NCBI RefSeq assembly: GCF_008638305.1
Contig: NZ_VTPZ01000001.1
Span: 124,001-188,000 of the forward strand
Direction: 5' to 3'
DNA from: Pseudomonas profundi
Lineage (GTDB): Bacteria; Pseudomonadota; Gammaproteobacteria; Pseudomonadales; Pseudomonadaceae
Length of the DNA stretch: 64,000 nucleotides
Shown: one piece after another, positions 36,482-44,627 of the stretch
Numbering within the stretch: the stretch's first letter is position 1
Layout of the letters: each line of letters starts with the position of its first letter
Position numbers and translations under genes: made by a program
Notes under the pieces: generated by a model
Databases searched by the model: none
What the model was told of the DNA's origin: nothing
What the model saw: the letters and a program-made list of their open reading frames with translations, nothing else

Positions 36482-37648
36482 TTAGAACCTGTAGATTGCC
36501 GCTGCACCGCTGCGACCCGGCATGCGTTCCGCCGGAACCACATCTACATCGCCCCCGCGTTCGAGTACCAGCAGAATCAGCTCATCCAATACATCCGTTG
36601 CAGTACGGTCACCGGTTTCATCGAGCAATACCGCACCGGTATCGCGGTCAACCTGGCCGGGTACCTCGCGGTCTGCCTCGACCAGTAACGTACCCACCTT
36701 TCCCTGGGCGGCTGCGCTGCCGATTTCACGTAGATCGTCAGTGGCCTGGTTCTGCGGTTTCGATGTCGCGTACTGCTCGAGGATGCCGCTCAAACGCTCG
36801 CTGTTGCGACGCTCCATCAGCTCGTTGCTGCGTTGTTGCAGTGCGCGGACGTCGAGCGAGCCCTGTCCGAGGTTGATGCCCTCCTTGAGTATTTTCGGGT
36901 TGTGGCTCTGCGCCCGGAAAAACGACTGGTTCTCTGGCAGCCCGGCCAGTATCAAAGGCAAACCAGAGGGACGCGAATAGTGATCCAGGATCGCCCGGTC
37001 GACCACCCGGAAGAAACGATCCCGATCGTGATCTATTTCGGCCTGCTTGTCAGGACCACCGGCTTCGTGCATTTGCGGGTCACCCCGCTCGCCCGCCGAG
37101 CTATAACCACCGGGATGGCCCGACTGGCCTTTTTCCGTCAGTTCACTGCCGAGGGCCTTATCCAGGTTTCGAGGTACTTCCGGGACCAGCTCTACCTCAT
37201 CAAGCACGTCGCTATTACCTTCGAACAGGCGAACCTTGTCCCGTGCCAGACACAGCACCTGATAGCGATCGGAGGACTGTACGATGCGCAGTAGTGGCTT
37301 CAGGTACGGATGCGAATTGACTATCACGTATTCCGGCACCGTCTGTTGCAGCGAGAAAACCCTGAAGAAGTTTTCACCGCACAAAACGGCGATTCCGTCG
37401 CGCTGATAGATCCAGAAGTCGTGGTCATCAAGCAACGCCTCGAAGGGCTTCATCAGCGCAGCGGCATCAGCCTCGGGGTGCTGCGCTTGCAGCCGCTCGC
37501 GTAGCTCTCGCAGCATGTTCTTGTAGCGGATGGGGTCCTGCTCCCGTTCCGGAAAACTGCGGTGGGTAGGCATATAGAGGGAAAGGCATGTCTGCTTCTC
37601 CATCTTTATCAGCTCATTCAGGGTTTCTCGGGAAATTCTCTCAGACAT
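36482..37648 (-). CDS. baeRF-family protein (eRF1-like)
   Basis: 388 residues from ATG 37648 with GAGGAG 6 nt upstream. The order is an N-terminal alpha/beta domain (about 1-130, SLYMPTHRSFPEREQD), a Gly-rich loop (about 165-190, EKGQSGHPGGYSS) where the catalytic loop of eRF1-like proteins lies, and a C-terminal domain with LILAGLPENQSFFRAQSHNP and a last segment rich in DDLREIGSAAAQGKVGTLLVEADREV (in pieces: GSAAAQGKVGTLLVEADR), the eRF1 domain-3-like part. I assign it to the bacterial eRF1-like (baeRF) proteins, predicted to bind ribosomes or act like tRNA mimics. The canonical GGQ is absent. Function unproven. Confidence 0.65.
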   Translation of the reverse strand: MSERISRETLNELIKMEKQTCLSLYMPTHRSFPEREQDPIRYKNMLRELRERLQAQHPEADAAALMKPFEALLDDHDFWIYQRDGIAVLCGENFFRVFSLQQTVPEYVIVNSHPYLKPLLRIVQSSDRYQVLCLARDKVRLFEGNSDVLDEVELVPEVPRNLDKALGSELTEKGQSGHPGGYSSAGERGDPQMHEAGGPDKQAEIDHDRDRFFRVVDRAILDHYSRPSGLPLILAGLPENQSFFRAQSHNPKILKEGINLGQGSLDVRALQQRSNELMERRNSERLSGILEQYATSKPQNQATDDLREIGSAAAQGKVGTLLVEADREVPGQVDRDTGAVLLDETGDRTATDVLDELILLVLERGGDVDVVPAERMPGRSGAAAIYRF

Positions 37649-37882
37649 GGCTGACTCCTCGATGGGTAGGGTGAAATACAGAACGACTCCCTGCTGAACC
37701 CGCCCTGCGATCTGGCGATCAACGGTCGGGTTTCCCTTGTTGTTCATAATCTTATGACGAGGGTCCGCACTATGAGTTCAAGCAGTCTGGCCGAGCGGAT
37801 TTCCCCATAGCGTAGTGGTATCGCAGCGCGTAAACGGCTATAAGTGGGTTGTCCACTTCCAGGACCTACATTGAGAACAAGA

Positions 37883-38089
37883 ATGGCAACGCAAAAAATA
37901 ATTGGCATCGTGCTGCTTGCTCTGGGGCTGGTCCTTCTGTACTTCGGTTGGCAGTCGTCCCAGTCGCTGGGTGACCAGGTGGCGGAAACCTTCACGGGTC
38001 GCTTCACCGAAGGCACCATGTGGTATTTGATTGTCGGCTGCATGGCTATCGTTGCTGGTGCCATTCTGGCACTGCTGCGCAATCGTTAA
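37883..38089 (+). CDS. DUF3185-family small membrane protein
   Basis: 68 residues from ATG 37883. Two membrane helices (about 5-22 and 43-62) joined by WQSSQSLGDQVAETFTGRFTEGT (in pieces: SQSLGDQVAETFTGRFT), the DUF3185 signature. Small inner-membrane proteins of unknown function, often near stress genes. Divergent from the baeRF gene. Confidence 0.85.
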   Translation: MATQKIIGIVLLALGLVLLYFGWQSSQSLGDQVAETFTGRFTEGTMWYLIVGCMAIVAGAILALLRNR

Positions 38090-38165
38090 ACATGGTTCCT
38101 GCCAACGCCGGCCACCAGTCCGGGTTGGTATAAAACCGACCACTTCATTTATGCCGGTATTTTTG

Positions 38166-38558
38166 ATGAAGAAAACCACTGCCTGGATTTGCCTTCCCGC
38201 TGCACTGCTCGTAGCGAGTTGCAGTAACGATTCTCGCCTGCCTGACGCCCAGGTTGAGCCGCCGCCTGCCCCGCGGACGATCCAGGTTTATAAACCCACC
38301 GGCGCGGTGCAGTGCAGCGATTCAGGCACGACTGCGGCGAAACTGGCCTTACAGCTTGTGGAATCCGGCGTGAGCGTATCCGATGCCAGCTGTGGTCACG
38401 ACGGCATGATGCGCATCGCCCAATGCGGCGCACCAGACGGCAGCATCGCTGTGTTTGCAATCTCCCAGCGGGATTTACCTGAAGCACAACGGATCGGTTT
38501 CAAACCGCTTGCTGAGTTGCCTTCGGCCCAGCTGACACCTTGTAACGAGTCACCATAG
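38166..38558 (+). CDS. Small lipoprotein, family unknown
   Basis: 130 residues from ATG 38166; another ATG is in frame at 38151. Lipobox LVASC at about residue 17. The mature protein has a Pro-rich start (DAQVEPPPAPRTIQVYKP), three further Cys (about 49, 71, 81) and a C-terminal Cys (127), so disulfides are likely. Its segment YKPTGAVQCSDSGTTAAKLALQLVESGVSVSDASCG (in pieces: GAVQCSDSGTT, LVESGVSVSDASCG) reads like a small, oxidised periplasmic domain. I do not recognise the family. It is 10 nt upstream of the extensin-like gene and probably in one operon with it. Confidence 0.6.
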   Translation: MKKTTAWICLPAALLVASCSNDSRLPDAQVEPPPAPRTIQVYKPTGAVQCSDSGTTAAKLALQLVESGVSVSDASCGHDGMMRIAQCGAPDGSIAVFAISQRDLPEAQRIGFKPLAELPSAQLTPCNESP

Positions 38559-38568
38559 CGGAGGGAGT

Positions 38569-39288
38569 TTGAAACCTATCGCTGTCCGGTTGATTAAATG
38601 GCTCCTGCTGCTGGCGATAGGCGTAGGCATCTTTCTCACCAGGCCATGGGACCAGCTGCCGCCAGAATGGAATCCATGGAGACCCCTGGAAATCAGCCAT
38701 CCGATGACCCCGATCAGCAAGTGGAAGCTCTCGCGAATCAGTGACAATCCAGAGCTATGCCGAGCTGTACTTGAAACCGCACCAGAAGGCTCTCTGGACT
38801 ATCTCCCGCTGGAAGACTACACCCCGGTCGAAGGCTGTCCGCTAACCAATGTCGTGCGCATCAGCCGTTCACAGAGCACCTACAATTCCCCGTTTACTGT
38901 TACCTGCCCACTTGCGGTGGCCTGGGTAATGTTCGAACGCCAGAAACTCCAGCCACTGGCACAGCAGCAGCTGGGTAGCCCCATCACACGCATTGAGCAC
39001 TTTGGCAGCTTCGCCTGTCGAAATATCTATAACCGGGATAGTGGGCGTCGGAGTCAGCATGCCACCGCCAATGCGCTCGACGTGGCCACCTTCAGGCTGG
39101 AGGACGGCGACCGAATATCCGTACTCCGGCACTGGGATAGCAGTTCCGCGCCGCGCAAGGCTGATTTTCTGCGTGACGTACACGATGCCGCCTGCAGTTA
39201 TTTCGGGACTGTTCTGGGCCCGGACTATAACCAGCCCCACGAAAACCACTTCCATTTCGATGGCAGCGGGTTCGGTTTCTGCCGCTAG
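38569..39288 (+). CDS. Extensin-like family protein
   Basis: 239 residues. The start is TTG 38569, with GGAGGGAG just upstream. One N-terminal membrane helix or signal anchor (about 6-26). The body has four conserved Cys and ends in the extensin-like C-terminal domain: SQHATANALDVATF (about 175) and HENHFHFD (about 226). The His/Asp arrangement resembles the zinc ligands of M15 and MepA-like peptidases, so a peptidoglycan-cleaving role is possible (inference). The family is otherwise uncharacterised. Confidence 0.75.
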   Translation: MKPIAVRLIKWLLLLAIGVGIFLTRPWDQLPPEWNPWRPLEISHPMTPISKWKLSRISDNPELCRAVLETAPEGSLDYLPLEDYTPVEGCPLTNVVRISRSQSTYNSPFTVTCPLAVAWVMFERQKLQPLAQQQLGSPITRIEHFGSFACRNIYNRDSGRRSQHATANALDVATFRLEDGDRISVLRHWDSSSAPRKADFLRDVHDAACSYFGTVLGPDYNQPHENHFHFDGSGFGFCR

Positions 39289-39410
39289 GGCCCTAGCAGG
39301 CCCTAGCATGCAGCCCCGTGTCGCATGGACACTACCGGTCACGGCTGGCATCATTCGGCGCTGATTCTCGCCCCCGGGCGAGGCAGCCCCACAAAGACAA
39401 GGTTCTGGTC

Positions 39411-39752
39411 ATGAGCACACTTCCCCCCTGCCCCTCCTGCGGCTCCGTATACACCTACGAAGACGGCGCCATGTACCTGTGCCCGGAATGCGCCCACGAA
39501 TGGGCCCAGGACGGCAGCAGCGAAGCCAGCAACGACGACCGCATCATCAAGGACGCCAACGGCAACGTTCTGCAGGACGGCGATAGCGTTACGGTGATCA
39601 AGGACCTGAAGGTCAAGGGATCGTCGCTGGTGGTAAAGGTCGGCACCAAGGTCAAGAACATCCGCCTGGTGGACGGGGACCACGACATCGATTGCAAGAT
39701 CGATGGCATCGGCGCGATGAAGCTGAAGTCGGAATTCGTCAAGAGGAGCTGA
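39411..39752 (+). CDS. yjdM: YjdM/PhnA zinc-ribbon protein
   Basis: 113 residues from ATG 39411. N-terminal zinc ribbon ([27 protein letters not shown] in pieces: [22 protein letters not shown]; Cys at about 6, 9, 26, 29), then the YjdM C-terminal domain with [20 protein letters not shown] and a DCKIDG repeat. Formerly named PhnA, but a phosphonoacetate hydrolase role is not supported for this family. Repeats begin 17 nt after its stop. Confidence 0.9.
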   Translation: MSTLPPCPSCGSVYTYEDGAMYLCPECAHEWAQDGSSEASNDDRIIKDANGNVLQDGDSVTVIKDLKVKGSSLVVKVGTKVKNIRLVDGDHDIDCKIDGIGAMKLKSEFVKRS

Positions 39753-39768
39753 CAGGCCGAACGGCATG

Positions 39769-39803
39769 GCTGGAAGCTGGAAGCTGGAAGCTGGAAGCTG
39801 GAA
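39769..39803 (+). repeat. Five tandem GCTGGAA heptamers
   Basis: Five perfect, head-to-tail copies of GCTGGAA between the yjdM stop and the 108-bp repeats. Related heptamers recur at 40275-40295 in the opposite strand sense and at two places near the rmuC 3' end. Confidence 0.9.
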
Positions 39804-39824
39804 GGGAGAGCTTGGGGTTGTTGG

Positions 39825-39932
39825 ACATCTCAACAACGCGTAATGATGGGATGTCGAGTTCCATCTCGAGGAAGCAAAGCTGCCAGCAACTCCGCTGGCC
39901 GGGATGGAACCCGGCCCTCCATAAAGCTTGCA
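39825..39932 (+). repeat. 108-bp repeat, copy 1 (two hairpins with complementary loops)
   Basis: Copy 1 of a 108-bp direct repeat, 103/108 identical to copy 2. It holds TCGAG-TTCCAT-CTCGA (39854-39869) and GGCCGGG-ATGGAA-CCCGGCC (39897-39916). The two six-base loops TTCCAT and ATGGAA are reverse complements and could pair. A third stem, GCCAGC/GCTGGC (about 39882-39899), competes with the second hairpin. REP-like by structure; the source element is unknown. Confidence 0.85.
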
Positions 39933-39974
39933 CCAGATCGACATAGCGGCACTCGGCAATATTTGTTGCTGCGA

Positions 39975-40082
39975 ACATCTCAACAACGCGTAATGACGGG
40001 GTGTCGAGTTCCATCTCGACGAAGCAAAGCTGCCGGCAACTGCGCTGGCCGGGATGGAACCCGGCCCTCCATAAAGCTTGCA
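39975..40082 (+). repeat. 108-bp repeat, copy 2
   Basis: Five differences from copy 1, but both hairpins and both loop sequences (TTCCAT, ATGGAA) are kept. One change (G to C) extends the first stem to GTCGAG/CTCGAC; another (A to G) turns the GCCAGC/GCTGGC pairing into one with a G-U wobble. The changes therefore spare the fold, hinting at selection on structure. Confidence 0.85.
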
Positions 40083-40274
40083 GCTGTCGAGCGCCACGGG
40101 CCGCGACCTGACTCGATGGCGAGGCTTACCGCAACCCCGGCGTCGTCGGCTAGCTGGCTACGAGCTGATGCCCGAACCCCCCGGAAAACCACACACTGGA
40201 TAGCGATCTTCCAGCTACTGCGCTTTCATCGCTCAAACGAGCCCCAGAAACCATCAACAACCCCGGCCTGACCC

Positions 40275-40295
40275 TTCCAGCCTTAAGCTTCCAGC
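40275..40295 (-). repeat. Heptamer array at the yebC-family 3' end
   Basis: TTCCAGC-CTTAAGC-TTCCAGC on the plus strand, a 7-bp periodic run in which the middle unit has drifted. It is GCTGGAA on the minus strand and overlaps the last codons and stop of the yebC-family gene, opposite in orientation to the array at 39769. Confidence 0.7.
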
Positions 40296-41011
40296 TTCAC
40301 CTCAGCGTTATGATAGATGTTCTGCACATCTTCCACGTCATTGAGCATGTCGATGAATTTTTCAAACATCGGCACATCATCACCGCTGACTTCGGTCATG
40401 GTTTGCGGCAGGAACTGAATCTCGTCCACCGCAAAATCAATCTCTCCCATCGTCTCGACCAGCGCCTGCCTGGCCTTGGCGTATTCCGTATGCGGGGTAA
40501 ATACGGTGATGGTGCCGCTCTCGTTCTCGATATCGCTCACGTCCACGTCAGCCATCATCAGCGCCTCAAGCACTGCCTCTTCGTCATCGCCGGCAAAGGC
40601 CAGAATGGCGCAGTGATCAAACATATGGCTGACGCTGCCGCCGGTGCCCAGCTTGCTCTTGGTCTTGGTGAAGCAGTTGCGAACATCAGAGATGGTGCGG
40701 TTGGGGTTGTCTGTCAGGCAGTCGACGATAACCATACAGTTACCCGGACCGAAACCCTCATACCGAGCAACCGCGAAATCTTCACCGCCGCCGCCCTTGG
40801 CCTTGTCGATGGCCTTGTCTATCACGTGTCCAGGTACCTGGTCTTTCTTGGCCCGCTCGATCAGCCCGCGCAACGTCAGGTTGCCCGTGGGGTCAACACC
40901 GCCCGACTTGGCACAAACGTAGATCTCGCGAGCGTACTTGCTGTAGACCTTGGTTTTAGCATCAGCCGTTTTGGCCATTGATTCTTTGCGGTTCTGATAA
41001 GCGCGGCCCAT
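40283..41011 (-). CDS. YebC/PmpR-family (YeeN-type) regulator
   Basis: 242 residues starting [19 protein letters not shown], the start typical of the YeeN branch of the YebC/TACO1 family, so ATG 41011 is kept. Motifs: [17 protein letters not shown] and [20 protein letters not shown] (in pieces: [15 protein letters not shown]). Members have been described as DNA-binding regulators (PmpR) and as ribosome-associated factors that relieve stalling at proline runs. The last codons coincide with the heptamer repeat. Confidence 0.9.
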   Translation of the reverse strand: MGRAYQNRKESMAKTADAKTKVYSKYAREIYVCAKSGGVDPTGNLTLRGLIERAKKDQVPGHVIDKAIDKAKGGGGEDFAVARYEGFGPGNCMVIVDCLTDNPNRTISDVRNCFTKTKSKLGTGGSVSHMFDHCAILAFAGDDEEAVLEALMMADVDVSDIENESGTITVFTPHTEYAKARQALVETMGEIDFAVDEIQFLPQTMTEVSGDDVPMFEKFIDMLNDVEDVQNIYHNAEVKLEA

Positions 41012-41098
41012 GGGTGCTGTCCTGTAAGTTGTCAGAAAGCCGAGGATTTTACGCTCAGATTCGCGGCAGATCCATTGCCACGGCGGCCTGAGCCGAAC

Positions 41099-41566
41099 TC
41101 AAAGCAATGGGGTGACTGTGGCCAGCCAGGCGATCAACAGGAACATGATCACCACAATACTCAGCGGCTTGCGCAGCGCCGGGTACCACACGGGAGCCAG
41201 TCCCTGCTTGACGGCCCAGATATCGGCAAAATACAGCGCACCGAAGGCAATCAGGAAGATCGGCACAGCAAAGTGAACCGGCAAGCTCAGGCCCAGCCAG
41301 CCAAGCAGCGGCGGAATGACCGACAATCCCAGCTGGACCGGGGCTTTCTCACTGGACTCTTCCGCGCGCATGGCCAGCCCCCAATGGATTGCGCCCATGA
41401 AGGCCATCACGATCGCAGCATACGCCAGCAACTCTTCAAGGACGCGCTCGCGCCAGGCCTCAGGCGTCACCCAGATCCCAAGCGAACCGGTAATAAACGG
41501 GACCAGCCCGATGAAGCCCAACCCAACGGCTAACTTTGGGGGACGGATGGCGCTGAAAGGATGCAT
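41099..41566 (-). CDS. DUF3429-family membrane protein
   Basis: 155 residues with five hydrophobic segments; GFIGLVPFITGSLGIW near the start and AFMGAIHWGLAMR in the middle match the DUF3429 pattern. Inner-membrane protein of unknown function. It lies downstream of the tgpA operon (47 nt after its stop on the same strand) and may be the operon tail. Confidence 0.8.
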   Translation of the reverse strand: MHPFSAIRPPKLAVGLGFIGLVPFITGSLGIWVTPEAWRERVLEELLAYAAIVMAFMGAIHWGLAMRAEESSEKAPVQLGLSVIPPLLGWLGLSLPVHFAVPIFLIAFGALYFADIWAVKQGLAPVWYPALRKPLSIVVIMFLLIAWLATVTPLL

Positions 41567-41613
41567 GAAGGCTCCGTTATTCTCTGATTAAGCGTCGAAC
41601 CCGGCCCATTCGA

Positions 41614-43641
41614 TTATTCCACCAATGTGACCGGACCAGGCCGGCGCTTGCGTGGCAAGCGACGCAGCAGCGCGCCTAGCCTGGATCGGAGCGCGGAGAC
41701 GCTGGCCCTGTCGTCGACCGGGACGGTGTGCATGTAAGCCTGCCGTACATACTCGTCGAAGAAGGCATCAAGTTCGGGCTGTTGCTCGGGCAGCGCCGCG
41801 ACCAGCCGCGCCTGCCAGTGACGAGGTCCCTCTCCGTCTCGTGCCTGCAGCCTGAGCCTGACCAGTCGGCGGTGCAGCTTGTCCCAGACACGCTTGCGAG
41901 GATCATTAGACCGCTTTTGCGGGCGCAACGTCCAGAGCGCCAGCGGCAGCATGACCAATCCTGCGGCAATCAGCGCAATCACGCCGATGCGCTGCCAGTC
42001 GGCGGTACCAAACCAGCGCCGGAAGAAACTCAGTTGCCGCTCGCTCTCATAACCCAGCACATGCAGCTGCCAGCGATAGTTCACGTCATCCCAGGCCAGC
42101 CGGATAGTGTTTATCCAGCCAATATTGCGATAGCGCGCACCGGACAGCGGCGAATCCTGCAGGAAGCTACCTTCCCCACGCAGCGCTTCCTGCAGGCCTC
42201 GCTCGATGCGCTCGGGCGCCACCTGAAAGGTAGGGTCAACTGAAATCCAGCCGCGACCCGGCAACCAGGCTTCGACCCAGGCGTGGGCATCGAACTGATG
42301 CACCAGCACATGATTTCCGCGCGGGTTGAGTTCGCCTCCCTGATAACCGGCCACGATACGTGACGGTACCCCCGCAGCCCGCAACGCAAAGGTCATGGCG
42401 CCAGCGAAATGCGCGCAGAATCCACGCCGCGTATCGAACAGGAATTCATCATTGGTGTGCTGGCCCAGCGTATCGGGGCGCAGGGTGTAATGATATGGCT
42501 CGCGATTGAAATGCTGCAGCATGGCCTGAATCAGCTCCGCATCATCCGGGTATTGCCGCCGCAGCGTCCGGGCCCATTCACGGGTCCGCGGATCGCTGCC
42601 CTCGGGCAGCGCCAGATATAAGCGCTGTTGCAACGCGTCCAGCCCTTGCGGGTCGAGCAGACTGTCCGGCCAGGACGTTGCGGTGTACGCCGTGGTCTGG
42701 CTGATCGGGCGTCTGGCTCGGAGCATGAAATCCCGGGTCAGAACCAGCTCATCCGTGGTCGAGCTGGCCCCGCGCAGACTGAACAGCCAGGGCTGATGAC
42801 TGGCGCCGCCGGTCACCACGCGATAGCTGATCGATGGCCCATCAACCTGTAACTCGCCCGGCGGGCCACCAGAGGACACCGCCGTATGGCTCCAGCGGCG
42901 ACCATCAAACTGACTCAATGTCATGGCCCGCCAGTACAGCTGATCATGCTGCGGAATCGGCCCTTCGAAATTGACTCTGAAAGCCAGCTCCCCCGACTGC
43001 GCAAGATTGGCCACATCGCCTGGCGCCATGCTTTCCGATAACCCGGTGGTGGCCTGTTGGCCCGGCGAATTGACCGCCCACAGCGGGCCAATTCGTGGAA
43101 ACAGAAAGAACAGTACCAGCATCAAGGGAATGGCCTGCGCCAACAGTACTGCACCCGTGCGAAAGGCACGTCCCGGGTCGTTGCGTCCGGACGTTTGCTG
43201 CAAGCCTACCAGAGCCGCAATCAGCACCAGCATGGAGACGCACTGATACAGCGCCAGCAGCATGCTCTGGTTGAACAGAAAAGCTGTCGCAATCAGAAAA
43301 AAGCCCAGATAGATCACCACCAGGGCATCGCGCGGGTCGCGCATTTCCAGGAGCTTGAGCATGAACAACAGCAACAGCAGCAGGACCGCGGAATCGAGGC
43401 CGATCAGCGTGCCCTGCGACACATAGACCCCGGCCACACTTACCAGAATGGCCAGCGCCTTGGTCACTATGCCGGGATACCCCCAGCGCATGCGCTGGAT
43501 CTGCACCCGCCACAATGCGCACACCATCCAGAGCACGGCGACCCAGACCGGCAGACGTGGCAGGTGCGGCAGCAGCACCACAACCTGCGCGGTCAACAGC
43601 CAGGCAAGACTGTTGCGCGGAATCAGTCCAGCTGTAGTCAT
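41614..43641 (-). CDS. tgpA: TgpA-type transglutaminase membrane protein
   Basis: 675 residues. Five or six N-terminal helices (about 10-195, DUF3488), a periplasmic transglutaminase core with catalytic Cys in TRRGFCAHFAGAM (about 407), His in HAWVEAWLPGRGWISVDPT (about 453) and the following Asp, then one helix (about 555) and a cytoplasmic tail of DUF4129 type. In P. aeruginosa TgpA is an essential periplasmic transglutaminase; its substrate is not settled. ATG 43641 overlaps the DUF58 stop by 4 nt. Confidence 0.9.
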   Translation of the reverse strand: MTTAGLIPRNSLAWLLTAQVVVLLPHLPRLPVWVAVLWMVCALWRVQIQRMRWGYPGIVTKALAILVSVAGVYVSQGTLIGLDSAVLLLLLLFMLKLLEMRDPRDALVVIYLGFFLIATAFLFNQSMLLALYQCVSMLVLIAALVGLQQTSGRNDPGRAFRTGAVLLAQAIPLMLVLFFLFPRIGPLWAVNSPGQQATTGLSESMAPGDVANLAQSGELAFRVNFEGPIPQHDQLYWRAMTLSQFDGRRWSHTAVSSGGPPGELQVDGPSISYRVVTGGASHQPWLFSLRGASSTTDELVLTRDFMLRARRPISQTTAYTATSWPDSLLDPQGLDALQQRLYLALPEGSDPRTREWARTLRRQYPDDAELIQAMLQHFNREPYHYTLRPDTLGQHTNDEFLFDTRRGFCAHFAGAMTFALRAAGVPSRIVAGYQGGELNPRGNHVLVHQFDAHAWVEAWLPGRGWISVDPTFQVAPERIERGLQEALRGEGSFLQDSPLSGARYRNIGWINTIRLAWDDVNYRWQLHVLGYESERQLSFFRRWFGTADWQRIGVIALIAAGLVMLPLALWTLRPQKRSNDPRKRVWDKLHRRLVRLRLQARDGEGPRHWQARLVAALPEQQPELDAFFDEYVRQAYMHTVPVDDRASVSALRSRLGALLRRLPRKRRPGPVTLVE

Positions 43642-44627
43642 CTCGCCACTCCATACAAGGCCACAGCACGCAGGCAGGCGTCACGGTGTGCATCACCGAC
43701 ACCCGGACCAAGCTGCTCGCCCGGGAGCTTCAAGCCATAGGGCTGACCGGTCTGCTCGAGCTGCAATACCCAGCCGGCCAGGCAGCCCAGACGCTGCTCT
43801 AGGTCCGTCCCTGGCGCGGCATCAAGATCAAGCCACACGCTGTTCTGTAGCGGTTCAGCAAATACCTTGCTGTGCAACCCCTGTCCTCTTGACCAGGCGC
43901 GCCAATCCAGGCGTCTTCGCGAGTCGCCGGGCTGATAGGCGCGCAAACCCTGGAAATCATCCACGCCTTCGCCATGCGGCTGGTCACCCTCGCCTTCACC
44001 GCTGCGCCCGGCACTTGGCAAGGGCGCGTCCACAGGCCTGGGATACACCAATGCCTGCAGATCCAGATCCACCAGGCTCCATGCCACAAACCAGCCGAGC
44101 GGATAGCGTGTCTCGATGCGCAGGCGGCCTGGCTTGAACCAGCCGCGCTTCCGCACTGCATGATAAAGCGTTACCTGCACGTCCTCGTTCTTGCCAATGT
44201 CTACCTGCTGCGGCGTTTGGTCAGGCCAACGCAGACGCACCGATTGATGCTCGCGGTCCAGCGCTCGCAGGGTCAGGTCGAAGGGGGCTGATTCACCGGC
44301 GAAGACCGGACGGCTGCCCGTGCCGTGCAGCTGCAGTCCGGAGAGATTGCGATAGGTGTGATACAGACTGACCCAGAACAGGCTGGCGAGCACAAAGGTG
44401 ACCGCGTATATCAGGCTGTTCTGGTAGTTGATCGCGCCAATGAGCATGATCAGCAACAGCAGCATCAGGCCCAATCCCGCGCGGCTGGGCAGAATGAAAA
44501 TGCGCCGGTGGTTCAGCTGCACCTGGCTGGCTGGCGGAATCCGCCTGTTCAGCCAACGTGCAAAGGCGCCACTGGCCTGCCCTCCAAGGCGCCCGATCAC
44601 ACTGCAGGCACCCCGTTGAGCAACCAT
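43638..44627 (-). CDS. DUF58 domain membrane protein
   Basis: 329 residues from ATG 44627, which lies 31 nt inside the moxR gene. Two N-terminal helices (about 45-85: LGLMLLLLIMLIGAINYQNS, LIYAVTFVLASLFWVSLY) and the DUF58 signature YQPGDSRRRLDWRAWSRG (about 225). It is the standard partner of MoxR ATPases and TgpA proteins. Earlier in-frame starts give Arg-rich, non-conserved residues. Function within the complex is inferred. Confidence 0.85.
   Translation of the reverse strand: MVAQRGACSVIGRLGGQASGAFARWLNRRIPPASQVQLNHRRIFILPSRAGLGLMLLLLIMLIGAINYQNSLIYAVTFVLASLFWVSLYHTYRNLSGLQLHGTGSRPVFAGESAPFDLTLRALDREHQSVRLRWPDQTPQQVDIGKNEDVQVTLYHAVRKRGWFKPGRLRIETRYPLGWFVAWSLVDLDLQALVYPRPVDAPLPSAGRSGEGEGDQPHGEGVDDFQGLRAYQPGDSRRRLDWRAWSRGQGLHSKVFAEPLQNSVWLDLDAAPGTDLEQRLGCLAGWVLQLEQTGQPYGLKLPGEQLGPGVGDAHRDACLRAVALYGVAR

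Noticed and set aside
39351-40097. 248-codon minus-strand open frame across yjdM and the 108-bp repeats
   Set aside because: Its sequence is a by-product of the duplicated repeats and of the antisense of yjdM; no start site or family pattern.
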